Positions 1 through 8,992 of a stretch of DNA of 64,000 bases are shown here, piece after piece; position 1 is the first letter of the stretch; each line of letters opens with the position of its first letter. This stretch comes from an uncultured Halomonas sp. (GTDB lineage: Bacteria > Pseudomonadota > Gammaproteobacteria > Pseudomonadales > Halomonadaceae), in assembly GCF_947493865.1 (NCBI RefSeq), contig NZ_CANLTC010000007.1:62001-126000 (forward strand). The letters are read 5' to 3'. The position numbers and the translations under genes are program-made. The notes beneath the pieces were generated by a model, which worked only from the letters and a program-made list of their open reading frames with translations, made no database searches and had not been told where the DNA came from.

Positions 1-621
1 CGGCCTCTCAACCGCGCCGCAGGCAGTGATTTCGCTGACCACGGTGGTGTCGATGGCAAGGGTCGCTTCTTCGATATCGACAAGTAGATAGCGATGCGAG
101 CGGCGTGCGTGTTGCTGTGCGTCGTTCTCCAGGGCCGTTGGCGATGACGATGCCTGGTCGACATCCTCGAAAGCCAGCACCATGCCTTCCAACGAGAAAA
201 GAACGTCGATATCCAGCAGATAGATCGGCTGCCCTGAAACAGGATGGGTTACCAGCCAGGGAGTGAGCTCACTGGCCGCTCCGGCTCCCTTGCCCAAGGC
301 GCTCATCTGGCTCTGTTCGACGGTGATCATGTCATAAGCGCGATCGACGAGCAGGCCAAAGTGTCCACCACGATAGTTCACGATGGCGATATGCTTCTCC
401 GCCGATCCTGACGCCTCGCTGGAACCAAGCTGTAAAAGCCCGGCCAGGTCCACACAGGGGATGAGCGAATCCCTCAGCCTGAACGTTCCCAAGGACCAGG
501 CCGGCGCCAGGGGTCGTGGCACCAGGGGCGTGTCGGGTTTCACGACTTCCAGCAGATGGCATGCGTCCAGGGCGACGATGCTTTCACCGAGGCCCAGGAT
601 GCCCAATGTGCGTTGACTCAT
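1..621 (-). CDS. CheW-domain chemotaxis coupling protein, partial (C-terminus outside window)
   Basis: Open frame of 207 codons starting at the ATG at 619-621 and running off the left edge without a stop, so the protein is truncated by the window. The N-terminus (MSQRTLGILGLGESIVALDA) and the following 150 residues read like a CheW fold: SLGTFRLRDSLIPCVDLAGL resembles the conserved strand-turn-strand with 'PCVDL', followed by 'HFGLLVDRAYDM'. From about residue 175 a second CheW-like start appears ('HRYLLVDIEEATLAID'), suggesting two CheW domains in tandem. CheW proteins bridge chemoreceptors to the kinase CheA in the cytoplasm. It begins 28 bp after the stop of the chemoreceptor gene on the same strand, so the two are probably co-transcribed and work together. 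Family call by eye; the tandem-domain reading needs the missing C-terminus. Confidence 0.75.
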   Translation of the reverse strand, partial: MSQRTLGILGLGESIVALDACHLLEVVKPDTPLVPRPLAPAWSLGTFRLRDSLIPCVDLAGLLQLGSSEASGSAEKHIAIVNYRGGHFGLLVDRAYDMITVEQSQMSALGKGAGAASELTPWLVTHPVSGQPIYLLDIDVLFSLEGMVLAFEDVDQASSSPTALENDAQQHARRSHRYLLVDIEEATLAIDTTVVSEITACGAVERP

Positions 622-649
622 GCGACATTCATCCTATTCAAGAGACGAC

Positions 650-2782
650 TCAGGCGGACTTCGAAAGCCCTTCCGATGAATGCTTGCGCGTCGCCCTGGC
701 CAGCCCCTGAATCAGCTTCTCGACGTGTGCGGCGGTATCCAACTGGGACGAGGCGGTGACGTCGATCTGCTCGACTGCGGAGGTCGTCTGCTCGACCCCT
801 TCGGTAATGCGCGAGAAGGCCTCCTGGGCACGTCGGGAAACGTCATTGCCATTGTCGATACACTTCAGCGACTCCCCCAGCAAGCGATTGATCTGACGCG
901 TGGCATCACCGGATTTCTCGGCCAGCTTGCGCACCTCGTCCGCCACGACGGAGAACCCAAGGCCATGCTCCCCGGCTCGCGCCGCTTCGATGGCGGCATT
1001 GAAGGCCAGCAGATTGGTCTGTGCGGCGATTTCACCGATCGTCTTGACGATGTCATCGATGTCCTCGGAGGATTTCTGAATCGCCGCCATGGCTTCGCTC
1101 GAATCCTGCAGTGCCCGATTGCCCCGCTCGGCTTCGCTTCGTGTCCCTTGTGCTAGCTCCCGGGTGACCCGGGTATGCTCGGCAATGCCATTGATCGCCT
1201 TGTTGAGTTCCAGAATCGAAGCATTCATTGCCTCCGACTGCTGCTGGATGCTCGTTTCCAGTTCGACCTGAGCCGTGATGTCGGTGGCGAACTTCACGAT
1301 CTTGTAGGGCTCGCCGTTGGCGTTGAAAATCGGATTGTAGGTCGCCTGAATCCATACCTGCCGCCCGTGCTTGCCCAGCCGCATGAAGCGTCCATTGAAG
1401 AACTCGCCGCGATTCAATGCCTGCCAGAAATCACGATATTCCGCGCTGACGACGTACGTCTGCTCACAGAACATGCGGTGATGCTGACCGAGAATCTCGT
1501 CGGCGTGGTAACCCACGGTGTCGAGAAAATTGCGATTGGCCGTCAGGATATTGCCTTTCAGATCGAATTTGATGACCGCCTGGGCACGATCCATGGCATT
1601 GACCTTGCCCTCGAACTCGGCGTTACTGCGTTTGCTTTCCGTCACGTCCGTGGCGAACTTGACTATCTTGGTGAGCTTGCCTGCGACATCGAAAATCGGA
1701 TTGTAGGTGGCCTGCAACCATATCTCGCGCTTGTCGCTACCCAGACGCTTGAATTCCCCTGCGACGAATTCTCCACGGCGCAGCTTCGCCCAGAAGCTCT
1801 TGTACTCTTCGCTCTTGGCATGTTTCGGCTCGCAGAAAAGCTTGTGGTGCTGCCCCTGGATATCCTTCAGCGCATAGCCTGTCGTTGCCAGAAACTGCTG
1901 GTTGGCGGTCAGCACGTGTCCTTCCATATCGAACTCGATCACCGCCTGGGCGCGGTCGATGGCATTGACCTTGCCCTCGAATTCGGCATTGAGTCGCTTT
2001 TGCTCGGTGATGTCGTTGGCGAACTTGATGACCTTATAGGCGCGCCTAGATGGGTCCAGGATAGGATTGTAGGTCGCCTGCAGCCAGATGGCATGCCCTC
2101 TGCGATGCTGTCGCTGGAATTCCCCGCTAATGAATTCACCCCGCCCCAGCTGTTCCCAAAACTCCTGGTAGGCTTCGCTTCGAGCATAGCTTTCATCGCA
2201 GAATATACGGTGGTGTTGACCAATGACCGCATCTCGGGAATAGCCTACCGTCTTGAGAAAATTGTCATTGGCGGCGGTTACAACGCCGTTGAGATCGAAC
2301 TCGATGACGGCCTGAGAGCGTCCAATCGCGTCGATCTGGCTTTCGAACTCCGCGTTCTTGTGCTTTTGCGCGGTGATGTCGGACGCGAACTTGACTACTT
2401 TGTAGGGCTGCCCCTTTGCATCGAAGATCGGATTGTAGGTGGCATTCAGCCAGATTTCATTTTGGTTCTTGTCAATACGCTTGAACTCACCGCTGGCAAA
2501 TTCACCGCGCTTTAGAGCCTGCCAGAACTTGCGATACTCTTCGCTCTTGGCATAGCCATCGTCGCAGAAGATACGATGATGCTGCCCGCGAATCTCATCG
2601 AGACCATAGCCCACCGCATCCAGAAAGTTCTGATTGGCATCAAGAATCTGACCATCGGTATCGAATTCGATGATGGCCTGTGAGCGATGAATGGCTCGCC
2701 ATAGCGAGGCCGATTGATCGCTGCTTCCATTGGATTCGTCGTGGGATTCCTTGATTGCGCGTGGGTCTGCTTTCTGGGTCAT
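650..2782 (-). CDS. Soluble methyl-accepting chemotaxis protein with four PAS repeats
   Basis: A 710-residue protein. Four PAS repeats with an exact 122-residue period begin near residues 34, 156, 278 and 400. Each has the pattern (R)xQAxIxFD, GQHH(R/K)xFC, EYxxFWxxLxRGEF, W(L/I)xATYNPI(F/L), VKFAxD(I/V)T. Residues from about 510 form a methyl-accepting signalling helix pair with the tip [20 protein letters not shown]. No transmembrane segment, HAMP domain or periplasmic domain is visible, so this is a cytoplasmic, BdlA/Aer-like receptor, likely sensing redox, oxygen or a small ligand. The ATG at 2782 was preferred to an upstream ATG (2851) because it has GGAA upstream and removes 23 residues without PAS similarity. 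It lies directly upstream of the CheW gene. The ligand is unknown; BdlA-type family assignment is from motif pattern. Confidence 0.9.
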   Translation of the reverse strand: MTQKADPRAIKESHDESNGSSDQSASLWRAIHRSQAIIEFDTDGQILDANQNFLDAVGYGLDEIRGQHHRIFCDDGYAKSEEYRKFWQALKRGEFASGEFKRIDKNQNEIWLNATYNPIFDAKGQPYKVVKFASDITAQKHKNAEFESQIDAIGRSQAVIEFDLNGVVTAANDNFLKTVGYSRDAVIGQHHRIFCDESYARSEAYQEFWEQLGRGEFISGEFQRQHRRGHAIWLQATYNPILDPSRRAYKVIKFANDITEQKRLNAEFEGKVNAIDRAQAVIEFDMEGHVLTANQQFLATTGYALKDIQGQHHKLFCEPKHAKSEEYKSFWAKLRRGEFVAGEFKRLGSDKREIWLQATYNPIFDVAGKLTKIVKFATDVTESKRSNAEFEGKVNAMDRAQAVIKFDLKGNILTANRNFLDTVGYHADEILGQHHRMFCEQTYVVSAEYRDFWQALNRGEFFNGRFMRLGKHGRQVWIQATYNPIFNANGEPYKIVKFATDITAQVELETSIQQQSEAMNASILELNKAINGIAEHTRVTRELAQGTRSEAERGNRALQDSSEAMAAIQKSSEDIDDIVKTIGEIAAQTNLLAFNAAIEAARAGEHGLGFSVVADEVRKLAEKSGDATRQINRLLGESLKCIDNGNDVSRRAQEAFSRITEGVEQTTSAVEQIDVTASSQLDTAAHVEKLIQGLARATRKHSSEGLSKSA

Positions 2783-2966
2783 AAAAGAAGTTCCGATTCG
2801 TACGAGTCGATTGTGATCAGGGTAGTCAGCAAGTTTTCTTATTCCCGGCATAAAGTCTCGGGCCAGGTTTTACCTGCGGCGATAGTGTTTATCGCCCCCT
2901 GCAGGGGAATACTTTAACCAGGCAAGACCTGTCCAAGCTCGACTCGAGAATGGGTGAGACAACAAA

Positions 2967-2991
2967 AAAACGGGGCACATGGCCCCGTTTT
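2967..2991. terminator. Rho-independent terminator, bidirectional
   Basis: The stem CGGGGC (2971-2976) pairs with GCCCCG (2982-2987) around a 5-nt loop, flanked by an A-run on the left and TTTT on the right. It lies 27 bp past the mucD stop and would end the rpoE-mucD operon, whose leftward transcript would carry the U-run. It may also insulate the chemoreceptor gene. Confidence 0.8.
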
Positions 2992-3017
2992 CAACTATCA
3001 CGTGAATTACCGCGCTA

Positions 3018-4442
3018 TCATTTCTCACCCAATCGCAAGGCCACGAACAGCGACCGACCATCGCGGTAGAGCCGTAACGGCACCGCGCGATTGCCCTCGA
3101 TGCTGCTCACCACGTCACTCAAGCGCTTGGCGGAATCGATATCCTGCTGATCCAGCGAGACGATGATGTCTCCCGGACGAACGCCAGCACTGGCGGCCAC
3201 GCTATCCGGGGCGACTTGTTCGACCCGCACGCCGGACGACAGGTCGAGGCTTTCAAGCTGCTCGTCACTGAGTGATGCAACCGTTACCCCCAGGCGCGTA
3301 CGAGGATCGCCCTTGCCACCCGAGGAGGCCATGGGCATACCTTCTTCCGGCCAGTCCCCTACGGTCACGGTCTTGGTAATACGCTTGCCGTTACGCAGTA
3401 TCTCGAGTTCGGCATCGTTGCCCGGATCGACACGACCCACCAATCGCGGCAACGTGGCGGAACGCTCAACCGTTTCACCATCGACGGACAGGACGATGTC
3501 ACCCGCCTTCAACCCTGCCTTGGCCGCCGGCGCATCCGGTGCAACATCGGCTATTAGTGCCCCTTCCGGGCCATCCATGCCGAAGGATTCTGCCAGATCC
3601 TTCGATACCGGCTGAATTACCACGCCGAGCCAGCCACGGCTGACTCGCCCGTCATCACGCAACTGATCGGCAATATCCATCGCCACATTGATCGGTATGG
3701 CGAAAGACAAGCCCATGAATCCGCCACTGCGGGTGAATATCTGCGAATTGATACCCACCACCTGGCCTTCGAGATTGAACAACGGCCCACCGGAGTTACC
3801 GGGGTTGATGGCGACATCGGTCTGAATGAAAGGCACATAGGCATCGCTTGGCAGGGTGCGATTGATGGCACTGACGATACCCGCGGTCACGGAGTGATCG
3901 AAACCGAAAGGCGAGCCGATTGCCGCGACCCACTCGCCGACCTCGAGCTTTTCCGAATCCCCTAGATTGAGCGTGGGTAGGTCGTCACCATCGATCTTGA
4001 GCAGTGCGATATCCGTCTTGTTATCGGCACCAATCAGTTCCGCATCGAGTTCGCGGCGATCGTTCAAGCGCACCACGATCGAATCGGCCCCATCGACCAC
4101 GTGAGCATTGGTCAACACATAGCCGTCCTTGCTGATGACGAATCCCGAACCCAGCGACTGCAACTCCTGAGCGCTCCCCGGGCCACGCTGCCCGTGCCCC
4201 GGCGGCATTTGATCCTCGAAGAAGCGGCGGAAGAATTCGGGAATGTCCTGGCCTTGAGATCCCCCAAAGGGCATGCTGCGTCGCTCGACTTCCCGGGTGC
4301 TGGAAATATTGACGACACCGGGTGCCGCCTGCTTGACCAGTTCCGTGAAATCAGGCAACTCTCGCGCTTGGGCGGTCTGCATGAAAAATGCCGTTACCAT
4401 CAGCATTAGCCATAATGATAGATGTCGTGGGATGCGTTGCAT
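3018..4442 (-). CDS. mucD: Periplasmic serine protease MucD/DegP family (Do-like)
   Basis: A 474-residue HtrA-family protease. A signal peptide (positively charged start, hydrophobic core, AQA cleavage near residue 26) sends it to the periplasm. The catalytic triad is visible as H113 (TNAHVVDG), D144 (KTDIALLKID) and S217 (GNSGGP). Two PDZ domains follow, near residues 270-360 and 390-470. The family degrades or refolds misfolded envelope proteins and restrains the RpoE/AlgU stress response. ATG at 4442 was chosen for its AGGAG box six bases upstream and because it begins the signal peptide; a longer frame to 4532 adds 30 residues with no signal-peptide character. It is the last gene of the rpoE-rseA-rseB-rseC-mucD cluster, as in Pseudomonas, and a terminator follows. 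Confidence 0.95.
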   Translation of the reverse strand: MQRIPRHLSLWLMLMVTAFFMQTAQARELPDFTELVKQAAPGVVNISSTREVERRSMPFGGSQGQDIPEFFRRFFEDQMPPGHGQRGPGSAQELQSLGSGFVISKDGYVLTNAHVVDGADSIVVRLNDRRELDAELIGADNKTDIALLKIDGDDLPTLNLGDSEKLEVGEWVAAIGSPFGFDHSVTAGIVSAINRTLPSDAYVPFIQTDVAINPGNSGGPLFNLEGQVVGINSQIFTRSGGFMGLSFAIPINVAMDIADQLRDDGRVSRGWLGVVIQPVSKDLAESFGMDGPEGALIADVAPDAPAAKAGLKAGDIVLSVDGETVERSATLPRLVGRVDPGNDAELEILRNGKRITKTVTVGDWPEEGMPMASSGGKGDPRTRLGVTVASLSDEQLESLDLSSGVRVEQVAPDSVAASAGVRPGDIIVSLDQQDIDSAKRLSDVVSSIEGNRAVPLRLYRDGRSLFVALRLGEK

Positions 4443-4605
4443 CAAGTACTCCTGGTTACCTGCTGTATGCCAAAAGGTTTCTTTTTCCTTAAGACGCGGC
4501 CTCAGATCAGTCGCGCTTTCTTTCGGAAACATTGGATATCACTGCAAGCCGAGAGTTCAGCAACCATGCCAAACTATTTGATAGCCCATCTTGATAGCGA
4601 CATCG

Positions 4606-5064
4606 TTACTCGGGTTCTACTGCCAGCAGTATAGGTTGGTATCGACGCTGATGCCGTTGCAACTGATGGCGGCTCAATAAACAGCCGACAAAAAGCCCCC
4701 CCGCAAACGCGAACGGCACAGCCAGTTGCCCGGGAGAAAGCAGCATCTCGGCAAGTCCTCCGGCCAGAACCGCAGTGAGCAGCGGCAAACCGTAAACGAT
4801 CAGGGTGCCATGCAAGAACCTTGTTGACGATATCCCCAAACGCACTCGATTGCCGATACACAGCGGCGTGTCCGTATAAACCGCCAAGTTCGAAGGACGC
4901 CGGCGCCTCAGCAGTCCCGTACCACAACCGGATCTGGTACAGCCGTTGCAGCCACTCTGAGATCGAGCCTCGACCCATGCTCCACCTGCAAAGAGTGCAA
5001 CGACGACGCCTCGTTCTTCCAACCATTGCGGTGGCGGTCTTTTAATCGAGTCTTGTTCGTTCAC
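4606..5064 (-). CDS. rseC: RseC/MucC family sigma-E regulatory membrane protein
   Basis: A 152-residue protein with the RseC layout: a short N-terminal domain with a cysteine cluster (C39, C42, C47 in SGCNGCTRSGCG), then two membrane segments at about residues 85-105 and 113-130 and a basic C-terminus. RseC proteins sit in the inner membrane, help modulate sigma-E and, in E. coli, take part in reducing SoxR. The start is GTG at 5064; its four-base overlap with the rseB stop (GTGA) suggests translational coupling, and no in-frame ATG would keep the cysteine domain. Position between rseB and mucD supports the family call. Confidence 0.85.
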   Translation of the reverse strand: MNEQDSIKRPPPQWLEERGVVVALFAGGAWVEARSQSGCNGCTRSGCGTGLLRRRRPSNLAVYTDTPLCIGNRVRLGISSTRFLHGTLIVYGLPLLTAVLAGGLAEMLLSPGQLAVPFAFAGGLFVGCLLSRHQLQRHQRRYQPILLAVEPE

Positions 5065-6050
5065 GGTGCAGGATCTTGCTGATCCCGATCAGCTCCCTTG
5101 TACTGCATCCGGGAAGCGATTCGATGAAGAACCTTTGGAGGCAATTCGCCCAACACTACCACCTGCAGGGTGTGCGCTTCATCGAGGCGTAAATGGCGTA
5201 CCGCCGCGTAGGAAACCCCTAGACGATGGATGCCGGGCAACAGTGCCTCATGATCGCTTTTAAGCGGTTGGACGAAAAGGCTGAAACTGGACAAGCCATC
5301 GCTGTAAAGCCTGTGGCTCATGGCCTTGCTGGAAATCCCGGGTGTCGGCGGCAACGGTATGGAAGCATATCCGGGCGGGAGCCAGCCTGGCTGCCAAGGG
5401 CCTGAAGGCATGTCCTGCAAAGACTCGAGCGGAACTACTTGAGAATAGAGCGTTGGCTCGATCAATTCGGTCATCTGAAATGTTTCGAGGATATTACCTT
5501 CTGCGTCGACAAGGTTCTGCTTGAGTGGCAAACCGGTCGTCACATCGAGCCATAGCCGATGGCCATAACGTAATTCGTCACGGGGCTCGATGTCCAGGCG
5601 CATGCTGGAGCGCCCTGCCATCCGCTCTTCGCCGCCAAGGGTTAGACGGTAGTGACGATCGATACCCTGTAATGCAAACGCTGAAGCACTGTTCGCCGAA
5701 CGTCGCATCAATATGCCGTTGCGCCCAAGGCGTCCATAGCGCTCGTATATGACTGCGGGGCCGTCAAGATAGCGGGTCACTTCCCGGACTACACCATCAT
5801 GAATTTCATGAACCAGTGCCAGGGTGCGCACTCCGTCAGGGCTGATGCGTATGGCTTGCGCACGAAACACATAGCATTGGCTTGCCATCATGCTACGCTC
5901 AAGCCAGTCAAGCGGCGACGCCAGTTTTGTATTATCGGCTAGCTGTCGGCAATCGAAACTGTTTTCGGAGGCAGCCATGGCCGCGCTCGACAAACATGAC
6001 ACAGAGATCGCCACGATTCCGTACAGAGCCGCTTTTAGCGGCGACAACAT
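5061..6050 (-). CDS. rseB: MucB/RseB periplasmic negative regulator of sigma-E
   Basis: A 329-residue protein with a signal peptide (hydrophobic segment at about 8-22, AMA cleavage near 27). It has the two-domain MucB/RseB form: a large LolA-like N-terminal domain holding 'RLWLDVTTGLPLKQ' and a C-terminal domain near residues 225-315. RseB binds the periplasmic part of the anti-sigma factor RseA and protects it from DegS cleavage; it can respond to misplaced lipoprotein or LPS. The start ATG shares one base with the rseA stop (TGATG), consistent with coupled translation of sensor and anti-sigma factor. Confidence 0.92.
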   Translation of the reverse strand: MLSPLKAALYGIVAISVSCLSSAAMAASENSFDCRQLADNTKLASPLDWLERSMMASQCYVFRAQAIRISPDGVRTLALVHEIHDGVVREVTRYLDGPAVIYERYGRLGRNGILMRRSANSASAFALQGIDRHYRLTLGGEERMAGRSSMRLDIEPRDELRYGHRLWLDVTTGLPLKQNLVDAEGNILETFQMTELIEPTLYSQVVPLESLQDMPSGPWQPGWLPPGYASIPLPPTPGISSKAMSHRLYSDGLSSFSLFVQPLKSDHEALLPGIHRLGVSYAAVRHLRLDEAHTLQVVVLGELPPKVLHRIASRMQYKGADRDQQDPAP

Positions 6051-6787
6051 CAGCGAATACTCGGATTTTCCTGGGAAGAAGCGCGTAACAAGGGAATCCA
6101 GGCCTCGCCAGAGCGATGCGCAGCTCCTTCGGCGTGGCGTTCCAGATAGTTCTGTAGCAGTTGCGACTGCTCTTTCTCGGTGCGCTGCGACGTTGAAGCA
6201 TAGGGTGCCATGAACATTGGCATATCGGCGTCAAAACCTACTTCCGTCAGACCGTTACCGTAAGCCATGGAAGGACGAAACGCTGGCAGGTTCATGACAT
6301 CAACAGATGGCAGTGTGCGGCTTCTGGGCATGGACGCTGGTTGCACGCTCGAACCAAACCCGGAATTGGCGTTGACCACGCCGCTATTGCCATTGACCGC
6401 ATTGGGCGAGGTACCGGTGCTACTGCCACTATTGTAGAACTGCGCACCGGCGATCACCATGAGAGAGACGGTAGCGGCAACGGCGGCACTACTGGCAAAG
6501 GAAAGGCTGCCACCTTGAGACGAAGCCTTGTTGTCCGTTGCGATGTCATTTGAAGAGGCCTGGGGGGCAGGTTCGCTTTCCAGACTGGCCAGCACGCGTT
6601 CGGAGATATCCGTGGATACATCGATGGAGTAATCTCGTTGCATCACGCTTCGCGCGAGATGGTAACGTCGCCAGGCTTGGCTATCGTCCGACTGATTGGC
6701 GAGTGATTTTAGAACGCGACGCAATTCCAGCTCATCGCCTTCATTGTCCATCATCACGGACAGCGATTCGCGACAATTGTCCTTCAT
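6050..6787 (-). CDS. rseA: Anti-sigma-E factor MucA/RseA
   Basis: A 245-residue protein. The N-terminal 80 residues carry the cytoplasmic sigma-binding domain (RESLSVMMDNEGDELELRR; WRRYHLARSVM; ISERVLASLE). One membrane helix lies at about residues 96-118 (LSFASSAAVAATVSLMVIAG), followed by a periplasmic part rich in Asn, Ser and Gly and a C-terminus similar to the MucA end. It holds RpoE inactive at the inner membrane until regulated proteolysis. It follows rpoE after a gap of 183 bp, longer than in E. coli, and overlaps rseB by one base. Confidence 0.93.
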   Translation of the reverse strand: MKDNCRESLSVMMDNEGDELELRRVLKSLANQSDDSQAWRRYHLARSVMQRDYSIDVSTDISERVLASLESEPAPQASSNDIATDNKASSQGGSLSFASSAAVAATVSLMVIAGAQFYNSGSSTGTSPNAVNGNSGVVNANSGFGSSVQPASMPRSRTLPSVDVMNLPAFRPSMAYGNGLTEVGFDADMPMFMAPYASTSQRTEKEQSQLLQNYLERHAEGAAHRSGEAWIPLLRASSQENPSIR

Positions 6788-6970
6788 TTCAACACCCCCA
6801 CATCAAATAAGACGCACAGTCGAGCTCGGTGTAGCTCGTTATTTTCGCTTGATTCATCGATGGCCACACATTGCTGCGTGAACCTCCCCCCGGCACTCAC
6901 AAGGTGCGAACACTTCCTATGACGTCGCTCCACGCGGACAGTTCAGTGTTTTTATAAAAATTTTACTAGA

Positions 6971-7576
6971 TCACTCATACACTGCTTCTTCGCTGTCACC
7001 GCGAGAAAGTAATGGCTGAATATGCCTGTCGACGGCTTCTCTGGCACGAAAGATGCGCGAACGCACGGTTCCTACCGGGCATTGCATGATATTGGCAATA
7101 TCCTCGTAGGAAAGCCCATCGAGTTCACGCAGCGTTATAGCGGTACGCAGATCTTCCGGAAGCGCTTCAATCGCCGCAAAAATGGCGGTTTCCAATTCAT
7201 CTCGAGCCAGGGAAGCTTCTGGCGTCTCTGAATCCGCCAGGCGTCCACTATGATCGACGATCTCGGCATCGTTGATATCCAGATCGCTTCCTGGAGGGCG
7301 GCGCCCCTTGGACACGAGATGGTTCTTGGCGGTATTGATGGCAATACGGTACATCCAGGTATAAAAGGCACTTTCGGCACGAAATTTACCTAGCGCACGA
7401 TAGGCCTTGATAAACGCTTCCTGAGCGACATCCTGTACTTCCGCGTGATCATGCACGTAACGCCCGATCAATCCCAAAATCTTGTGCTGATACTTTTTTA
7501 CCAACAAGTCGAAAGCGCGTGTATCCCCCTTCTGAGCCCGCAATACAAGTTGTTGATCGGTTTCCCTATTGCCCAT
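6971..7576 (-). CDS. rpoE: RNA polymerase sigma factor RpoE/AlgU (ECF)
   Basis: A 201-residue ECF sigma factor. Region 2 shows 'DVAQEAFIKAYRALGKFR' and 'FYTWMYRIAINTAKNHL'; region 4 shows 'LPEDLRTAITLRELDGLSYEDIANIM' followed by 'GTVRSRIFRARE'. These are hallmarks of the RpoE/AlgU group, which turns on envelope repair, osmotic stress and exopolysaccharide genes. It is the first gene of the five-gene cluster ending in mucD. The 267-bp region upstream, shared with the divergent DAHP synthase gene, must hold its promoters, but no convincing sigma-E type promoter (GAACTT-N16-TCTGA) could be picked there by eye. Confidence 0.97.
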   Translation of the reverse strand: MGNRETDQQLVLRAQKGDTRAFDLLVKKYQHKILGLIGRYVHDHAEVQDVAQEAFIKAYRALGKFRAESAFYTWMYRIAINTAKNHLVSKGRRPPGSDLDINDAEIVDHSGRLADSETPEASLARDELETAIFAAIEALPEDLRTAITLRELDGLSYEDIANIMQCPVGTVRSRIFRAREAVDRHIQPLLSRGDSEEAVYE

Positions 7577-7843
7577 TCACTTCCTCCCCGCAGGGGCAGA
7601 CAGCCTTGAGACAGGCAATACACGCGTTGGCACTACTCGGGGTCATGGTGGCGGTCCGCGGTCTGAAAATGAAAGAACGACTATACACAAGCATTCCTGT
7701 TTTCCCGATACCCGATCAAAAGCATTGACGTTCGAAGCCTTCGACTGATGACGAGAAGCCTCCTTGGGTCATTGATTTTTCCACGGACGACAAGCGATAG
7801 TAGACAACATTGCTCCTCAGTGCGAATCATCACAGGTATCTGA

Positions 7844-8923
7844 ATGTCCGATCAACAGGTTAACAATCTCAACGTCCTTGCGCAGGACGTTCTCATCACC
7901 CCGGAAGCCTTGAAAAAGGCAGTGCCGCTTACCGAGGCTGCGGAAAAGACCGTCATCGAAGGCCGGCGTACCATACAGCGCATCCTCGATGGAGAGGATC
8001 CACGGTTGTTGATGGTCGTTGGGCCCTGCTCGATACACGATATCGAAGCAGCAAGAGACTATGCGCAGCGTCTGAAACAACTGGCCCATGAGGTCAGCGA
8101 TAGCCTGTATATCGTGATGCGCGTCTACTTTGAAAAGCCACGCACCACCGTGGGCTGGAAAGGGCTGATCAATGATCCGCACCTCAACGACTCCTTCGAG
8201 ATCGAAGAAGGCCTGCATATCGCCCGAGGCCTGCTTGTGGAACTAAGCGAGATGGGGTTGCCTCTGGCTACCGAGGCCCTCGATCCGATTTCTCCCCAAT
8301 ATTTACAGGATTGCATCAGTTGGTCCGCGGTGGGGGCGCGTACCACGGAATCCCAGACTCACCGGGAAATGGCCTCCGGCCTCTCCTGCCCGGTCGGTTT
8401 CAAGAATGGCACCGATGGCAGCCTGGACGTCGCCATCAATGCGCTGCAATCCGTCGCCCATCCGCATAACTTCCTGGGGATCGATCAGACCGGCCAGGTG
8501 GCGATCATCCGCACACGAGGCAACGCCTACGGCCATGTGGTGCTGCGCGGCGGTAACGGCAAGCCCAACTACGACAGTGTCAGCGTGACCCTGGCAGAGC
8601 AGGAGTTAAGCAAGGGCGGCGTCAAGCCCAATATCATGATCGACTGCTCTCACGCCAATTCCAACAAGGACCCTGCGCTGCAGCCGTTGGTGATGGAAAA
8701 CGTCACCAATCAGATTCTTGAGGGCAACCGTTCGATCATGGGGCTGATGGTCGAATCGCACTTGGGCTGGGGCAATCAGAAGATGCCCGAGGATCGCAGC
8801 CAGTTGACGTATGGCGTCTCGATCACCGATGCCTGCATCGATTGGGACACCACAGTGGAGAGCTTCCGCGAGATGGCGGAAAAGCTGCGCCAAGTGCTCG
8901 GCAGGCGCCATGAGGCGGCTTGA
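7844..8923 (+). CDS. 3-deoxy-7-phosphoheptulonate (DAHP) synthase, class I
   Basis: A 359-residue protein of the AroF/AroG/AroH family. It condenses phosphoenolpyruvate with erythrose 4-phosphate, the first step of the shikimate pathway to aromatic amino acids. Family motifs: 'VVGPCSIHD' near residue 60, 'MRVYFEKPRTTVGWKGLINDP' near 95, 'GARTTESQTHRE' near 165, 'GFKNGTDG', 'IMIDCSHANSNKD' and 'ESHLGWGNQ'. The length is that of the feedback-regulated class I enzymes. Which amino acid inhibits it cannot be decided by reading, so no letter suffix is given. It is divergent from rpoE and followed by a strong terminator. Confidence 0.96.
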   Translation: MSDQQVNNLNVLAQDVLITPEALKKAVPLTEAAEKTVIEGRRTIQRILDGEDPRLLMVVGPCSIHDIEAARDYAQRLKQLAHEVSDSLYIVMRVYFEKPRTTVGWKGLINDPHLNDSFEIEEGLHIARGLLVELSEMGLPLATEALDPISPQYLQDCISWSAVGARTTESQTHREMASGLSCPVGFKNGTDGSLDVAINALQSVAHPHNFLGIDQTGQVAIIRTRGNAYGHVVLRGGNGKPNYDSVSVTLAEQELSKGGVKPNIMIDCSHANSNKDPALQPLVMENVTNQILEGNRSIMGLMVESHLGWGNQKMPEDRSQLTYGVSITDACIDWDTTVESFREMAEKLRQVLGRRHEAA

Positions 8924-8941
8924 GACTGAGCAATGCAAAGC

Positions 8942-8975
8942 CCGGGCCTGTCATCGACAGGCCCGGACATGTTTT
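8942..8975. terminator. Strong hairpin terminator between convergent genes
   Basis: Arms at 8942-8952 and 8956-8966 (11 bp, perfect, GC-rich, 3-nt loop), followed by ACATGTTTT on the plus strand. It ends the DAHP synthase transcript 18 bp past the stop and may also catch leftward dinG transcripts. Confidence 0.85.
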
Positions 8976-8992
8976 AACAGTGCAAAGTAACC

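Noticed and set aside
1175..2515. 446-codon open frame on the plus strand across the chemoreceptor gene
   Set aside because: It is antisense to four PAS repeats and itself shows a 122-residue repeat, as expected for a shadow of a repetitive gene; no family features.
7577..7843. Sigma-E autoregulatory promoter upstream of rpoE
   Set aside because: GAACGT at 7728-7733 on the minus strand has no acceptable -10 partner at 15-17 bases, so no promoter is called.
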